From contig DIQC01000024.1 of the NCBI GenBank assembly GCA_002426495.1, forward strand, positions 1 through 20,882: a stretch of 20,882 nt of DNA, in the 5' to 3' direction. Below the pieces are notes generated by a model. That model saw only the letters and a program-made list of their open reading frames with translations. It was not told the DNA's origin and did not search any database. The stretch's first letter is position 1. Each line of letters begins with the position of its first letter. This stretch comes from Thermacetogenium sp. UBA5472 (GTDB lineage Bacteria; Bacillota; DSM-12270; Thermacetogeniales; Thermacetogeniaceae). Positions 7,469 to 14,595 of this stretch are shown one piece after another. Both the position numbers and the translations under genes were made by a program.

Positions 7469-9877
7469 TCACCTTAAATGTGCCCCAACTTCCTTTGCCA
7501 ACGCCTCTATTATTGCATCGTGAATCCCCGCAACCTCTTCATCTGTCAGGGTGTGATCTGGAGACTGGTAGAGCAGGGAATAAGCCAAGCTCCTGTATCC
7601 TTCAGGCACCTGATCACCGTAATAAACATCAAAAAGCTGGCATTTCTTGAGTAGGTCTCCACCTGTTCCATAGATAACCTTCTGTACCTGAGCAGCCGGT
7701 ACAGAAACAGGTACCACCAGAGCCAGATCCCGGTTGATACCAGGATATCGAGAGATGGGTTTGAACAAAAGCTGCTGATTGCTGAACAGGGCTACCTTTT
7801 CCAGATCCAGTTCACAAACAACTGCTCTGAGAGAAAGATCGTAATTCTCCATAACCTGGGGGTGAAGTTCCCCTAGATAACCCAACTCTTCTTGCCCATA
7901 AAGAATGCGTGCTGACCTGCCAGGATGTAGGGCAGGGAAATCGGTGTATTTCTCAAAGGTCAACTCTTTCATCCCCAGCATCCCTAAGATACCCTCTATA
8001 ATGCCTTTCACATAGTAATAATCCCGTTCTTCACCTGTACCCCGCCAACCGGCATCGGTCTTACCGCAGGCAATAATCCCTAGGTGCTGCCGCTCTTCTG
8101 GGATCTGATCAGCTTGTTGAGGAACGAACACCGCACCCACCTCAAACAGCCCCAGGTCGACTAGTTTACGATGATAATTGTAAGTCACAGCATCCATCAA
8201 CCCTGGTAAGAGTGTTGTGCGCATTACCTGCTGTTCTATACGCAGCGGGTTTTGGATCTTGAGCACATTGCGCAGGAGGCTATCTTGAGGAATCCTCAAC
8301 TTATCGAAAGAGCCTTCCCCAGTGAAACTATAAGTAAGCACCTCATCAAGGCCAAAACCGCTTGCCGCATTGATCACCTGATCCCTGATGCTGGGTTCAC
8401 TGATATTATCTTGAATCAGCACTCCAACCGGATAGGTTGCAGTTATCCGGTCATAGCCATAGAGCCGGGCTACCTCTTCAATGAGATCTACTTCCTCAAA
8501 AATATCCACTCTGTAAGCAGGAATAGTTACCAAGATAGCATCACCACTGCAGAGTTCACAGGGAAAATCCAATCTCTCGATCAGCTCCTGGATCTCCTCT
8601 CTGGCTAATTTTGTCCCCAGCACCTTGTTGACCCTTGCTGTACGCAGCCTGATGGTTCGTGCAGTCTCAGGCCTTACATTAACATCCACAATACCGGTTG
8701 TGATCTGACCGGCACCCAACTGTTGAATGAGTTGTGCCGCTCTATTTACGGCGGGTATTATACCATCCGCGTTGATACCCTTCTCAAAACGTCTGGAAGC
8801 CTCAGAGTGCAATCCCAGACGGGTTGCTGTCCTCCTGACACTCAGAGGCTCAAACCAGGCTGATTCCAGAAGAATCATCTGTGTATTCTCTGTTACTTCA
8901 CTAGCCAAGCCACCCATCACTCCAGCCAGGGCGACAGCTTCTTCCTCATCGGCGATGACCAGCATCTCCGGATCCAGATCTCTAACATTTCCGTCCAGTG
9001 ACACCATCTTTTCGCCACTGTGCCCACGGCGCACAATAATGTGGGATCCTTGTATTTTATCAAAGTCAAAAGCATGGAGCGGTTGACCATACTCCAGCAT
9101 CACATAATTTGTCACATCAACAATATTATTGATCGGCCTCATTCCAGCTGACAACAATCTCTGCTGCATCCACAGAGGGGATGATTCTAACTTAATGTTG
9201 CGCACAAGGCGGCAGGCGTAACGGCGGCAAAGATCCGTAGCTTCGATGCTTACCTTAATATAATCTTCTGTCAAACCATCCTCTTCGACAACAACAGGCT
9301 CAGGAAGATGCAGCTCTGCCCCAGTCAGGGCTTTCACTTCCCGGGCAATATTTATTACGGCTTGACAGTCACCTCGGTTGGGGGTTAACTCTATCTCGAT
9401 CACCCGATCATCCAGCTCAATGGCCTGATCCAACTTTGTGCCCGCAGGTATCTCACCATCCAATAGCAAAATACCCTTGTCATCTCCATATCCCCATTGA
9501 TCAGTTCCTAATTCCGCACCTGAACAGAGCATTCCCTCTGAGCTTTCTCCACGAAAATCCCTGGCCTCTACCCTTCCCCCGGGCAGCATTACCCCGGGAA
9601 GAGCCAAGGCTGCGCAAGCACCGGCTTTTAAATTGGGTGCTCCACTGACCAGCTGGATGGTATCGGAACCTGTATCCACACGACAAAGCATCAAGTGCTC
9701 TGCATGGGGATGAGGTTTGATTTCCATGATCCTTCCCGCAATAATCCTGTCCAGCCCTTCTATTGGAGGGAATACCCCTTCAACTTCCAGGCCGGCCATA
9801 GTCAGTTTTTCAGCTAATTCTTCTACTGGCAGCTCACATTTTATATAATCTTGCAGCCAACGATATGATACACGCAA
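7469..9877 (-). CDS. pheT: Phenylalanyl-tRNA synthetase beta subunit
   Basis: An 802-residue beta chain of the alpha2-beta2 enzyme that charges tRNA-Phe. In order: an N-terminal segment, an OB-fold tRNA-binding domain (about 40-150, with IKPHPHAEHLMLCRVD and VSGAPN), the B3/B4 editing domain (about 210-385), the B5 domain (about 405-475), a catalytic-like core, and a C-terminal FDX-ACB anticodon-binding domain (last ~95 residues, ISRYPGINRDLALVV). Length and order are normal. The start is TTG at 9877, with AGGAGGG at 9885-9891 seven bases away; that site overlaps the pheS stop codon, so translation is probably coupled to pheS. No closer ATG fits the conserved MRVSYRWLQDY start. Confidence 0.98.
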   Translation of the reverse strand: MRVSYRWLQDYIKCELPVEELAEKLTMAGLEVEGVFPPIEGLDRIIAGRIMEIKPHPHAEHLMLCRVDTGSDTIQLVSGAPNLKAGACAALALPGVMLPGGRVEARDFRGESSEGMLCSGAELGTDQWGYGDDKGILLLDGEIPAGTKLDQAIELDDRVIEIELTPNRGDCQAVINIAREVKALTGAELHLPEPVVVEEDGLTEDYIKVSIEATDLCRRYACRLVRNIKLESSPLWMQQRLLSAGMRPINNIVDVTNYVMLEYGQPLHAFDFDKIQGSHIIVRRGHSGEKMVSLDGNVRDLDPEMLVIADEEEAVALAGVMGGLASEVTENTQMILLESAWFEPLSVRRTATRLGLHSEASRRFEKGINADGIIPAVNRAAQLIQQLGAGQITTGIVDVNVRPETARTIRLRTARVNKVLGTKLAREEIQELIERLDFPCELCSGDAILVTIPAYRVDIFEEVDLIEEVARLYGYDRITATYPVGVLIQDNISEPSIRDQVINAASGFGLDEVLTYSFTGEGSFDKLRIPQDSLLRNVLKIQNPLRIEQQVMRTTLLPGLMDAVTYNYHRKLVDLGLFEVGAVFVPQQADQIPEERQHLGIIACGKTDAGWRGTGEERDYYYVKGIIEGILGMLGMKELTFEKYTDFPALHPGRSARILYGQEELGYLGELHPQVMENYDLSLRAVVCELDLEKVALFSNQQLLFKPISRYPGINRDLALVVPVSVPAAQVQKVIYGTGGDLLKKCQLFDVYYGDQVPEGYRSLAYSLLYQSPDHTLTDEEVAGIHDAIIEALAKEVGAHLR

Positions 9878-9889
9878 TCTATATCCCTC

Positions 9890-10912
9890 CTAGAACTGAC
9901 GCAGAAATCTGATATCATTATCAAAAAAGAGACGCAGGTCATTGATCCCATATTTGAGCATGGCGATCCGCTCCACACCCATACCAAATGCAAACCCAAT
10001 GACCTCTTCCGGATCATAACCAGAACCTGCCAGAACCTTAGGATGAACCATCCCGCAGCCAAGGACCTCCAACCAACCTGTTCCGGAACAGACCCGGCAT
10101 CCCTTCCCCTTACAGTTGATACAGGAAACATCCACCTCTGCGCTGGGCTCAGTAAACGGAAAATAACTTGGCCTCAGCCTGATCTCTCTATCCTGGCCAA
10201 ACATCCGCCTGACAAAAGCTAGCAGCACTCCTTTCAGGTCACCCAGTGTGCAGTGATCATCCACCAGGAGCCCTTCCACCTGATGAAACATGGGAGAGTG
10301 TGTGGCATCATCATCCCTGCGGTAAACCTTACCTGGTGCTATAATCCGCACCGGAAGGTCTGGCACCCGTTCCTCTAACACATGTATTTGTACCGGAGAT
10401 GTATGGGTGCGCAGCAGTACCTCATCAGTGATATAAAAAGAATCCTGCATATCCCGGGCAGGATGCCCCTTGGGAATGTTTAAGGACTCAAAATTGTAAT
10501 AATCATATTCTATCTCAGGCCCCTCTGCCACCTCAAAACCTATAGTGGTAAAAATATCTTTAATCTCCTGCAGAACTATGGTTAGGGGATGCTTGTGACC
10601 GCCGGCTGCAGGCCGACCAGGTAGTGTGACATCGATGGCTTCTTTCGCAATTTTTCTCTCTTTTTCCTTCTCCTGCAGCACTGCCAGCCGTTTATCTAAT
10701 TCCCCTTCCAATAGCTGGCGCACTTCATTGGCCAGCTGCCCCAGCTGGGGCCGCATCTCTGCGGGCACTTTACCCATACCCCTTAAAACCTTGGTCAACA
10801 TGCCTTTTTTCCCTAGATACTTCACTCGTAGCTCTTGAAGTTCTTCCTCAGTTTCTACATCCTGTAGATCAGCTAACGCGCTGTCTTTGATCCTTTGGAT
10901 TTCCTGTTCCAA
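9890..10912 (-). CDS. pheS: Phenylalanyl-tRNA synthetase alpha subunit
   Basis: The 340-residue catalytic alpha chain. Residues 1-90 form the coiled-coil arm that contacts tRNA. The class II core follows: GFEVAEGPEIEYDYYNFESL, PARDMQDSFYI, and motif 2 around VYRRDDDATHSPMFHQVEG. Then come a Cys-rich stretch CINCKGKGCRVCSGTGW, common in Firmicute PheS, and motif 3 GMGVERIAMLKYGI ahead of the usual end. The start is TTG at 10912 with AAGGGGT at 10921-10927. pheT begins 12 bp after its stop. Expression should be governed by the T-box leader just upstream: uncharged tRNA-Phe would allow readthrough of the terminator at 10961-10988. Confidence 0.98.
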   Translation of the reverse strand: MEQEIQRIKDSALADLQDVETEEELQELRVKYLGKKGMLTKVLRGMGKVPAEMRPQLGQLANEVRQLLEGELDKRLAVLQEKEKERKIAKEAIDVTLPGRPAAGGHKHPLTIVLQEIKDIFTTIGFEVAEGPEIEYDYYNFESLNIPKGHPARDMQDSFYITDEVLLRTHTSPVQIHVLEERVPDLPVRIIAPGKVYRRDDDATHSPMFHQVEGLLVDDHCTLGDLKGVLLAFVRRMFGQDREIRLRPSYFPFTEPSAEVDVSCINCKGKGCRVCSGTGWLEVLGCGMVHPKVLAGSGYDPEEVIGFAFGMGVERIAMLKYGINDLRLFFDNDIRFLRQF

Positions 10913-10960
10913 TTAATTACACCCCTTTTTCAAACATTCAAACACATACAAAAAACAATA

Positions 10961-10988
10961 AAAAAACCCCGCTCACTAAGGGGCGGGG
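10961..10988 (-). terminator. Leader terminator of the pheS T-box
   Basis: On the minus strand CCCCGC (10988-10983) pairs with GCGGGG (10972-10967) and is followed by six T residues (10966-10961). It overlaps the antiterminator side of the T-box, as expected for a two-state switch. Confidence 0.85.
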
Positions 10989-11215
10989 ATTTATACCGCG
11001 GTACCACCCTTTTTGGCCATCAGGCCCACTCTAGGGTAAACTTGCCTTAACGGGGCAACCGACACCACCTATTGACCTTTCTATTAATTAAAAGGCGTTC
11101 AGAAGTGCAGCTAACGGGTGAACTTCAGTAAGACAACCCTTGGCCGTACTCTCAGTCTTTAGATACAGCCTCCCTGAAAGGATTTTATCTCCTTACTCTC
11201 CCGATCATCGCTGTT
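10961..11215 (-). promoter_or_regulatory. T-box riboswitch, tRNA-Phe specific (pheST leader)
   Basis: The T-box sequence AGGGTGGTACCGCGG (11010-10996) is canonical. Stem I begins near 11213, where CAGC pairs with GCTG and CGGG with CCCG. It carries the GA-type AGAGTA motif and an apical AGGGAGG. The 3' side of the specifier loop reads TGAAG-TTC-A, with specifier TTC at 11122-11120, a Phe codon in the usual GAA-N-codon-A context. The T-box bulge is TGGT, which predicts tRNA-Phe with discriminator base A73. Binding of uncharged tRNA favours the antiterminator over the terminator at 10961-10988. Confidence 0.95.
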
Positions 11216-11384
11216 GCTGTATTGTTTTGAATAATCTCATCCAGTTAGTGCAGTAGACACTTTCTGTAAAGAAGGAAGGCTCGCACTGAACCGGTATGTT
11301 TAAAAATCATCCAATAAAAACGAGCATTGATCGACATCCCCTCACATCCTTTTATGGAAATAGACTGGATGTAACCTTGAACGC

Positions 11385-11413
11385 ATTATATCACAGAGAA
11401 TCTCCCGGGACAA
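11385..11413 (-). promoter_or_regulatory. Promoter of the pheST transcript
   Basis: On the minus strand TTGTCC (11413-11408), a 17-bp spacer and a perfect TATAAT (11390-11385) fit a sigma-A promoter. It lies just after the stop of the methyltransferase gene, so pheST need not rely on readthrough. Roughly 160 bases of untranslated RNA would precede T-box stem I; I see no clear structure in that part. Confidence 0.7.
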
Positions 11414-11458
11414 TAGCAACAAAAACACAAGATAACACATGAAAGAGAATAGTTTGAG

Positions 11459-12349
11459 CTATTTTGGCCTCTGCTGCCATCCAGCATTTACCTGCCAGAG
11501 GATCATCCCCAAACGGATGCGGTTGATCTCCTGATAGATCCCTGAATCTGAATGTTCTTGGACATAGTTTCTGATCGTATTTTTGATTTCAGGAGTCAAT
11601 TCGGTATAGGAGAAAAAGTACTCTTCGAAACTTGCTCTAGCCTCTTCCACTGACATTTCTTGATCACGCACATCGAGCCAAACCTTAATAGATGGCATAT
11701 AACCGGACCAATAGAGATAATTGAAGGGATAGATGATATCGTGTCCTGGTAAAGGCATTTTCTCTTTGAAAATCAGCTGCCATAATTCCTCACGCCCGGG
11801 GAAGAAACGACTCCCTGCAAAGTCACAGAGGAAACACCAATCACGTGAGAAGTGACACATTTTTTGTAGTGTCTCTACATCTTTGATGCCAGGAGTGAGT
11901 GAAGCGAAAACAAGATCAAAACTACCCTGGATGCCCATTTGCAGCGGATCAACAGCCTCCCATTCCTGGTCCACATACTGTACATTTTTAAGTTCTTCAT
12001 CCCGAACGTTTTTTTGCAAAACTGATAGCATAGCAGGTGCTGGCTCTAATGCAGTGACGTGAGCAGCCTTTTTGGCCATAGGGATTGTAAAATTACCTGC
12101 CCCAGCACCGATATCCAGAATTTCCATCCCTGGCTGCCAGACCCCTTCCTGTTCTAGCCAGGATAAGACCTTTCGCGGACGCTTCTTCCCCTGCTTCTTT
12201 TTTGCCGTATTGGAGAAGAATCCAGCCATGGCACTCCAGTAATTCAGTGGCTCTAGATCTCTACGTTTCCTGGCATACAGAGAGTGTTTATGCGCTTGCT
12301 GCCATGCCTGCTCCCAAAATTCTGGCGTTTTTTCCTGAAGAATCTTCAT
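11459..12349 (-). CDS. Class I SAM-dependent methyltransferase, unknown substrate
   Basis: A 296-residue protein from ATG 12349. Motif I is EILDIGAGAGNFTIPMA with Asp79 and glycines 81-85, followed by an acidic end to strand beta2 at HVTALEPAPAMLSVL, which together make an AdoMet-binding Rossmann fold. FDLVFASLTPG matches motif IV. The N-terminal 70 residues are basic and aromatic (FWEQAWQQA, YARKRRDLEPLNYW), and the C-terminal third is variable, so the substrate cannot be read. An upstream in-frame ATG at 12370 would add seven residues, but GGGAGG ends six bases before 12349, which decides the start. It begins shortly after the SpoU-type gene and precedes pheST. It may act on a translation component, by context only. 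Confidence 0.8.
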   Translation of the reverse strand: MKILQEKTPEFWEQAWQQAHKHSLYARKRRDLEPLNYWSAMAGFFSNTAKKKQGKKRPRKVLSWLEQEGVWQPGMEILDIGAGAGNFTIPMAKKAAHVTALEPAPAMLSVLQKNVRDEELKNVQYVDQEWEAVDPLQMGIQGSFDLVFASLTPGIKDVETLQKMCHFSRDWCFLCDFAGSRFFPGREELWQLIFKEKMPLPGHDIIYPFNYLYWSGYMPSIKVWLDVRDQEMSVEEARASFEEYFFSYTELTPEIKNTIRNYVQEHSDSGIYQEINRIRLGMILWQVNAGWQQRPK

Positions 12350-12388
12350 TAGCTTCCTCCCATCAACCATCAGAATTCATTTCTCTGT

Positions 12389-13204
12389 TTATTTTTCTGT
12401 TTGTGTATCTCGCTGACGAAAGATTTCATAAAGGACCAAAGCCGCAGCCACAGCTGCATTTAGAGATTCAACCCCCTCTGCCAGGGGAATAGATACTCTT
12501 AGATCAACTGCTTTCAGTAATTCCAGGCTGATCCCCCGGCTCTCATTGCCGATAATAACTACCAGGGGTCCCTTCCTGAAATCTGCGCCATAGTGCTTTA
12601 TTCTTGCTCTAGGATCTGCGGCAACGGTTTTAAACCCCATTGATTTCAATCTTTTAATAAAGGGGATAAGCTGCACCCGGTGAAAAGCAGGAACCTGAAA
12701 AGTCGTTCCCATTGTTGAGCGCAGAACCTTGGAGTTGTATAGATCAACGGTCCCCTCTCCTAAGAAAAAACCATTGACACCTATTCCTGCCCCAGTCCTG
12801 ATCATCGTCCCCAGGTTTCCTGGGTCCTGCACCCCGTCAAGAGCAACCAGCAGAGCATCCTGCCCCTGAATAACCTGCTCTTCATCCCAAACAGGCATCT
12901 TACATACAGCCAGGATCCCTTGGGGTGTTTCCGTATCAGCCAACCTAGCCAAAGCATTTTCCTGAACACAAAAAAAAGGAACTCCCCGAGACTGTGCTAA
13001 TTCCATGACACCCTTACCCTTCTCCTTCTGACAGAGCTTATCTGATATCAGCAGATAACGGATTTCCGCCCTGTTTAAGAGGGCATCTTCCACAAAGTTG
13101 ATACCCTCAATGAAAAAATGTTTTGTATCATGTCTATGTTTTCTTTTTTGTAAGTCCCGGGCAAAACGGACTGCTTGTTTAGCGGTTAGCATCTTAAAAA
13201 ACAC
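12389..13204 (-). CDS. SpoU/TrmH-family RNA 2'-O-methyltransferase
   Basis: A 271-residue SPOUT enzyme that would methylate a ribose in rRNA or tRNA using AdoMet. The N-terminal substrate-binding domain (about 1-105) includes FFIEGINFVEDAL and TPQGILAV. The trefoil-knot catalytic domain has motif 1 DGVQDPGNLGTMIRT (123-137, catalytic Arg in GTMIRT), motif 2 IGNESRGIS (218-226) and motif 3 IPLAEGVESLNAAVAAAL (239-256). This gene is commonly found between rplT and pheS in Clostridia. The start is GTG 13204 after GGGGTG; ATG 13192 is an in-frame alternative. It lies directly behind the rplT terminator, and I see no good promoter, so some readthrough is likely. The exact target nucleotide is unknown. 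Confidence 0.93.
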   Translation of the reverse strand: MFFKMLTAKQAVRFARDLQKRKHRHDTKHFFIEGINFVEDALLNRAEIRYLLISDKLCQKEKGKGVMELAQSRGVPFFCVQENALARLADTETPQGILAVCKMPVWDEEQVIQGQDALLVALDGVQDPGNLGTMIRTGAGIGVNGFFLGEGTVDLYNSKVLRSTMGTTFQVPAFHRVQLIPFIKRLKSMGFKTVAADPRARIKHYGADFRKGPLVVIIGNESRGISLELLKAVDLRVSIPLAEGVESLNAAVAAALVLYEIFRQRDTQTEK

Positions 13205-13222
13205 TCGTCAGCACACCCCTAT

Positions 13223-13255
13223 AAAAAAAAGTATGGTCCCATAACCATACTTTTT
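13223..13255 (-). terminator. Terminator of the infC-rpmI-rplT operon
   Basis: On the minus strand AAAAAGTATGGT pairs with ACCATACTTTTT across a 6-nt loop, and the run continues to eight T residues (13230-13223). It follows the rplT stop by about 20 bases. Confidence 0.9.
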
Positions 13256-13275
13256 GTGTATTATTATCTCTATAT

Positions 13276-13629
13276 TTACAAGTTTTGCTTCGCCAGTTTC
13301 ACAAGCTCTCCGAAAGCAGCATCATTATTGACTGCTAAATCAGCAAGCATCTTCCTGTTTACTCCGACACCCGCTTTCTTTAATCCATTCACGAATTTGC
13401 TATAAGAGAGACCATGATTTCTAGCACCAGCATTAATTCTTGTTATCCACAGCTTCCGAAAATCACGCTTTCGCAACCGACGGTGAATATAGGCATAGTT
13501 CAGAGATTTCATAACCTGCTGATGAGCTACCCGATAAACCTTGCTTTTTGCTCCCCTGTAACCCCGCGCGAGTTTTAGGACTTTTTTATGTCGGCGCCGT
13601 GTGACTGATCCGCCCTTTACCCTTGCCAT
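13276..13629 (-). CDS. rplT: Large ribosomal subunit protein bL20
   Basis: A 117-residue bL20 of normal length. The basic N-terminal extension MARVKGGSVTRRRHKKVLKL inserts into 23S rRNA during early 50S assembly. The globular part carries the conserved LRKRDFRKLWITRINAGAR and YSKFVNGLKKAGV. In Bacillus bL20 also represses its own operon through the infC leader, which could apply to the attenuated leader here (inference). The ATG at 13629 has AAAAGGAGG upstream. It is the last gene of the infC-rpmI-rplT operon and is followed by a clean terminator. Confidence 0.99.
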   Translation of the reverse strand: MARVKGGSVTRRRHKKVLKLARGYRGAKSKVYRVAHQQVMKSLNYAYIHRRLRKRDFRKLWITRINAGARNHGLSYSKFVNGLKKAGVGVNRKMLADLAVNNDAAFGELVKLAKQNL

Positions 13630-13647
13630 AATTATAACCTCCTTTTA

Positions 13648-13839
13648 CTAAGGCAGTAACTGCTTTAATCTTTTCTGGTCAGAGGGACTGAGAACCTCCA
13701 TTGTGCGGAGACGGCGCTTGCGTTTACTCGTCTTCTTACCTAGCTTATGGCTTCTGTTGGCATTAGCGTGCTTCCATTTGCCACCGGCAGTAAGTTTAAA
13801 TCTCTTGGCAGCCCCCCGGTGTGTCTTCATTTTCGGCAT
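13648..13839 (-). CDS. rpmI: Large ribosomal subunit protein bL35
   Basis: A 63-residue bL35, very basic, with the family start MPKMKTHRGAAKRFKLTAGGK, then NRSHKLGKKTSKRKRRLR and the closing VLSPSDQKRLKQLLP. It is a component of the 50S subunit. ATG 13839 lies three bases after the infC stop, and its ribosome site (AAGGAGA) is inside the end of infC, so the two are probably translationally coupled. rplT follows after an 18-bp gap. Confidence 0.99.
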   Translation of the reverse strand: MPKMKTHRGAAKRFKLTAGGKWKHANANRSHKLGKKTSKRKRRLRTMEVLSPSDQKRLKQLLP

Positions 13840-13842
13840 TGT

Positions 13843-14373
13843 CTAGTCTCCTTTCACCTGTTCCTGGGATCTGGGCGCCAGGACCATAATCATATTACGC
13901 CCTTCAACCTTGGGCACTTTCTCCATAACGGCTATTTCTTCCAGTTCCCTATAGAACTTCATACACAGTTCTTGTCCGAGGGAAGCATGGGCTATTTCAC
14001 GCCCCCTGAACATTAGGGTAACCTTTACCTTATCCCCACTTGCCAGAAAGCGCTTCGCATTCCTTACCTTGACCTGAAAATCATGCACATCAATCCTTGG
14101 CCTCATCTTTACTTCTTTGACAGTGATGACCCGCTGTTTTTTACGAGCATCTTTTTGCTTTTTGCTTTGTTCATACTTATACTTGCCATAGTCCATGACC
14201 CGGCAAACAGGCGGTTTCACCTGAGGTGCCACCTCAACGAGATCCAGGTTCTGCTCCATTGCCAAACGTATCCCTTCCCTGACCGGTAATACCCCAAGTT
14301 GTTCGCCGTTACTGTCAATCACTCGGGCTTCCCGAACACGGATCTCCTCGTTGACCCGCAAATCTTTAATAAT
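13843..14373 (-). CDS. infC: Translation initiation factor IF-3, probable AUU start
   Basis: IF3 keeps ribosomal subunits apart and checks start-codon pairing. The N-terminal domain is RVNEEIRVREARVIDSNGEQLGVL; after a Lys-rich linker (KYEQSKKQKDARKKQR) the C-terminal domain has VKEVKMRPRIDVHDFQVK and VKVTLMFRGREIAH. Only TTG 14361 is a standard-type start, but it lies about 19 bases from AAGGAGGTG (14389-14381). ATT at 14373 is seven bases from that site and in frame, giving fMet-IKDLRVNEE and 176 residues. AUU/AUC starts are a known autoregulatory trait of infC, so I take 14373; ATT 14370 is the second choice. It heads the operon with rpmI and rplT and is preceded by an attenuated leader. 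Confidence 0.95.
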   Translation of the reverse strand: MIKDLRVNEEIRVREARVIDSNGEQLGVLPVREGIRLAMEQNLDLVEVAPQVKPPVCRVMDYGKYKYEQSKKQKDARKKQRVITVKEVKMRPRIDVHDFQVKVRNAKRFLASGDKVKVTLMFRGREIAHASLGQELCMKFYRELEEIAVMEKVPKVEGRNMIMVLAPRSQEQVKGD

Positions 14374-14390
14374 TATTCGCCACCTCCTTG

Positions 14391-14520
14391 AATTTTAAAG
14401 GCAAAAAAATTAAGGCGGGTTGATCATTAGATCCACCCGCCTTAATAGACATTATCATCGGAATAACCCTAGCAGCATCGAAATAACCCTAAGGTGAGAA
14501 GCGAGTGGCTTCTACTTGCG
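14391..14520 (-). promoter_or_regulatory. infC-rpmI-rplT leader RNA (ribosomal protein leader type)
   Basis: The roughly 130-base leader has three parts. The first is a small hairpin, AGAAGC-CACTC-GCTTCT (14513-14497). The second is a 16-base direct repeat (14491-14476 and 14471-14456). The third is the long attenuator hairpin (14446-14403). Position and architecture match leaders of IF3/L35/L20 operons in Firmicutes, where bL20 triggers termination. Whether the ligand here is bL20 is inferred, since no L20-binding motif was matched. CCTTA after the first hairpin could pair with TAAGG of the attenuator arm, giving an alternative fold. Confidence 0.65.
14403..14446 (-). terminator. Attenuator hairpin in the infC leader
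   Basis: Two 17-base arms (14446-14430 and 14425-14409 on the minus strand, core TTAAGGCGGGT/ACCCGCCTTAA) pair with one mismatch across a 4-nt loop. A run of seven T residues follows (14409-14403). It sits inside the infC transcript, just before the infC ribosome site, so it must act as a regulated terminator. Confidence 0.88.
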
Positions 14521-14526
14521 ATTAAT

Positions 14527-14556
14527 AGTATAACACAGCCTTTTTGCCTGTGTCAA
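14527..14556 (-). promoter_or_regulatory. Promoter of the infC operon with internal dyad
   Basis: Minus strand: a perfect TTGACA (14556-14551), an 18-bp spacer and TATACT (14532-14527). The spacer holds ACACAG-9 nt-CTGTGT (14553-14533), a perfect 6-bp inverted repeat that overlaps the -35 box and abuts the -10 box. This is a strong sigma-A-type promoter and a possible operator. Confidence 0.85.
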
Positions 14557-14595
14557 CGCGTATTTTTCCCAGAATGAGACTCAATCTCTGGTTTC

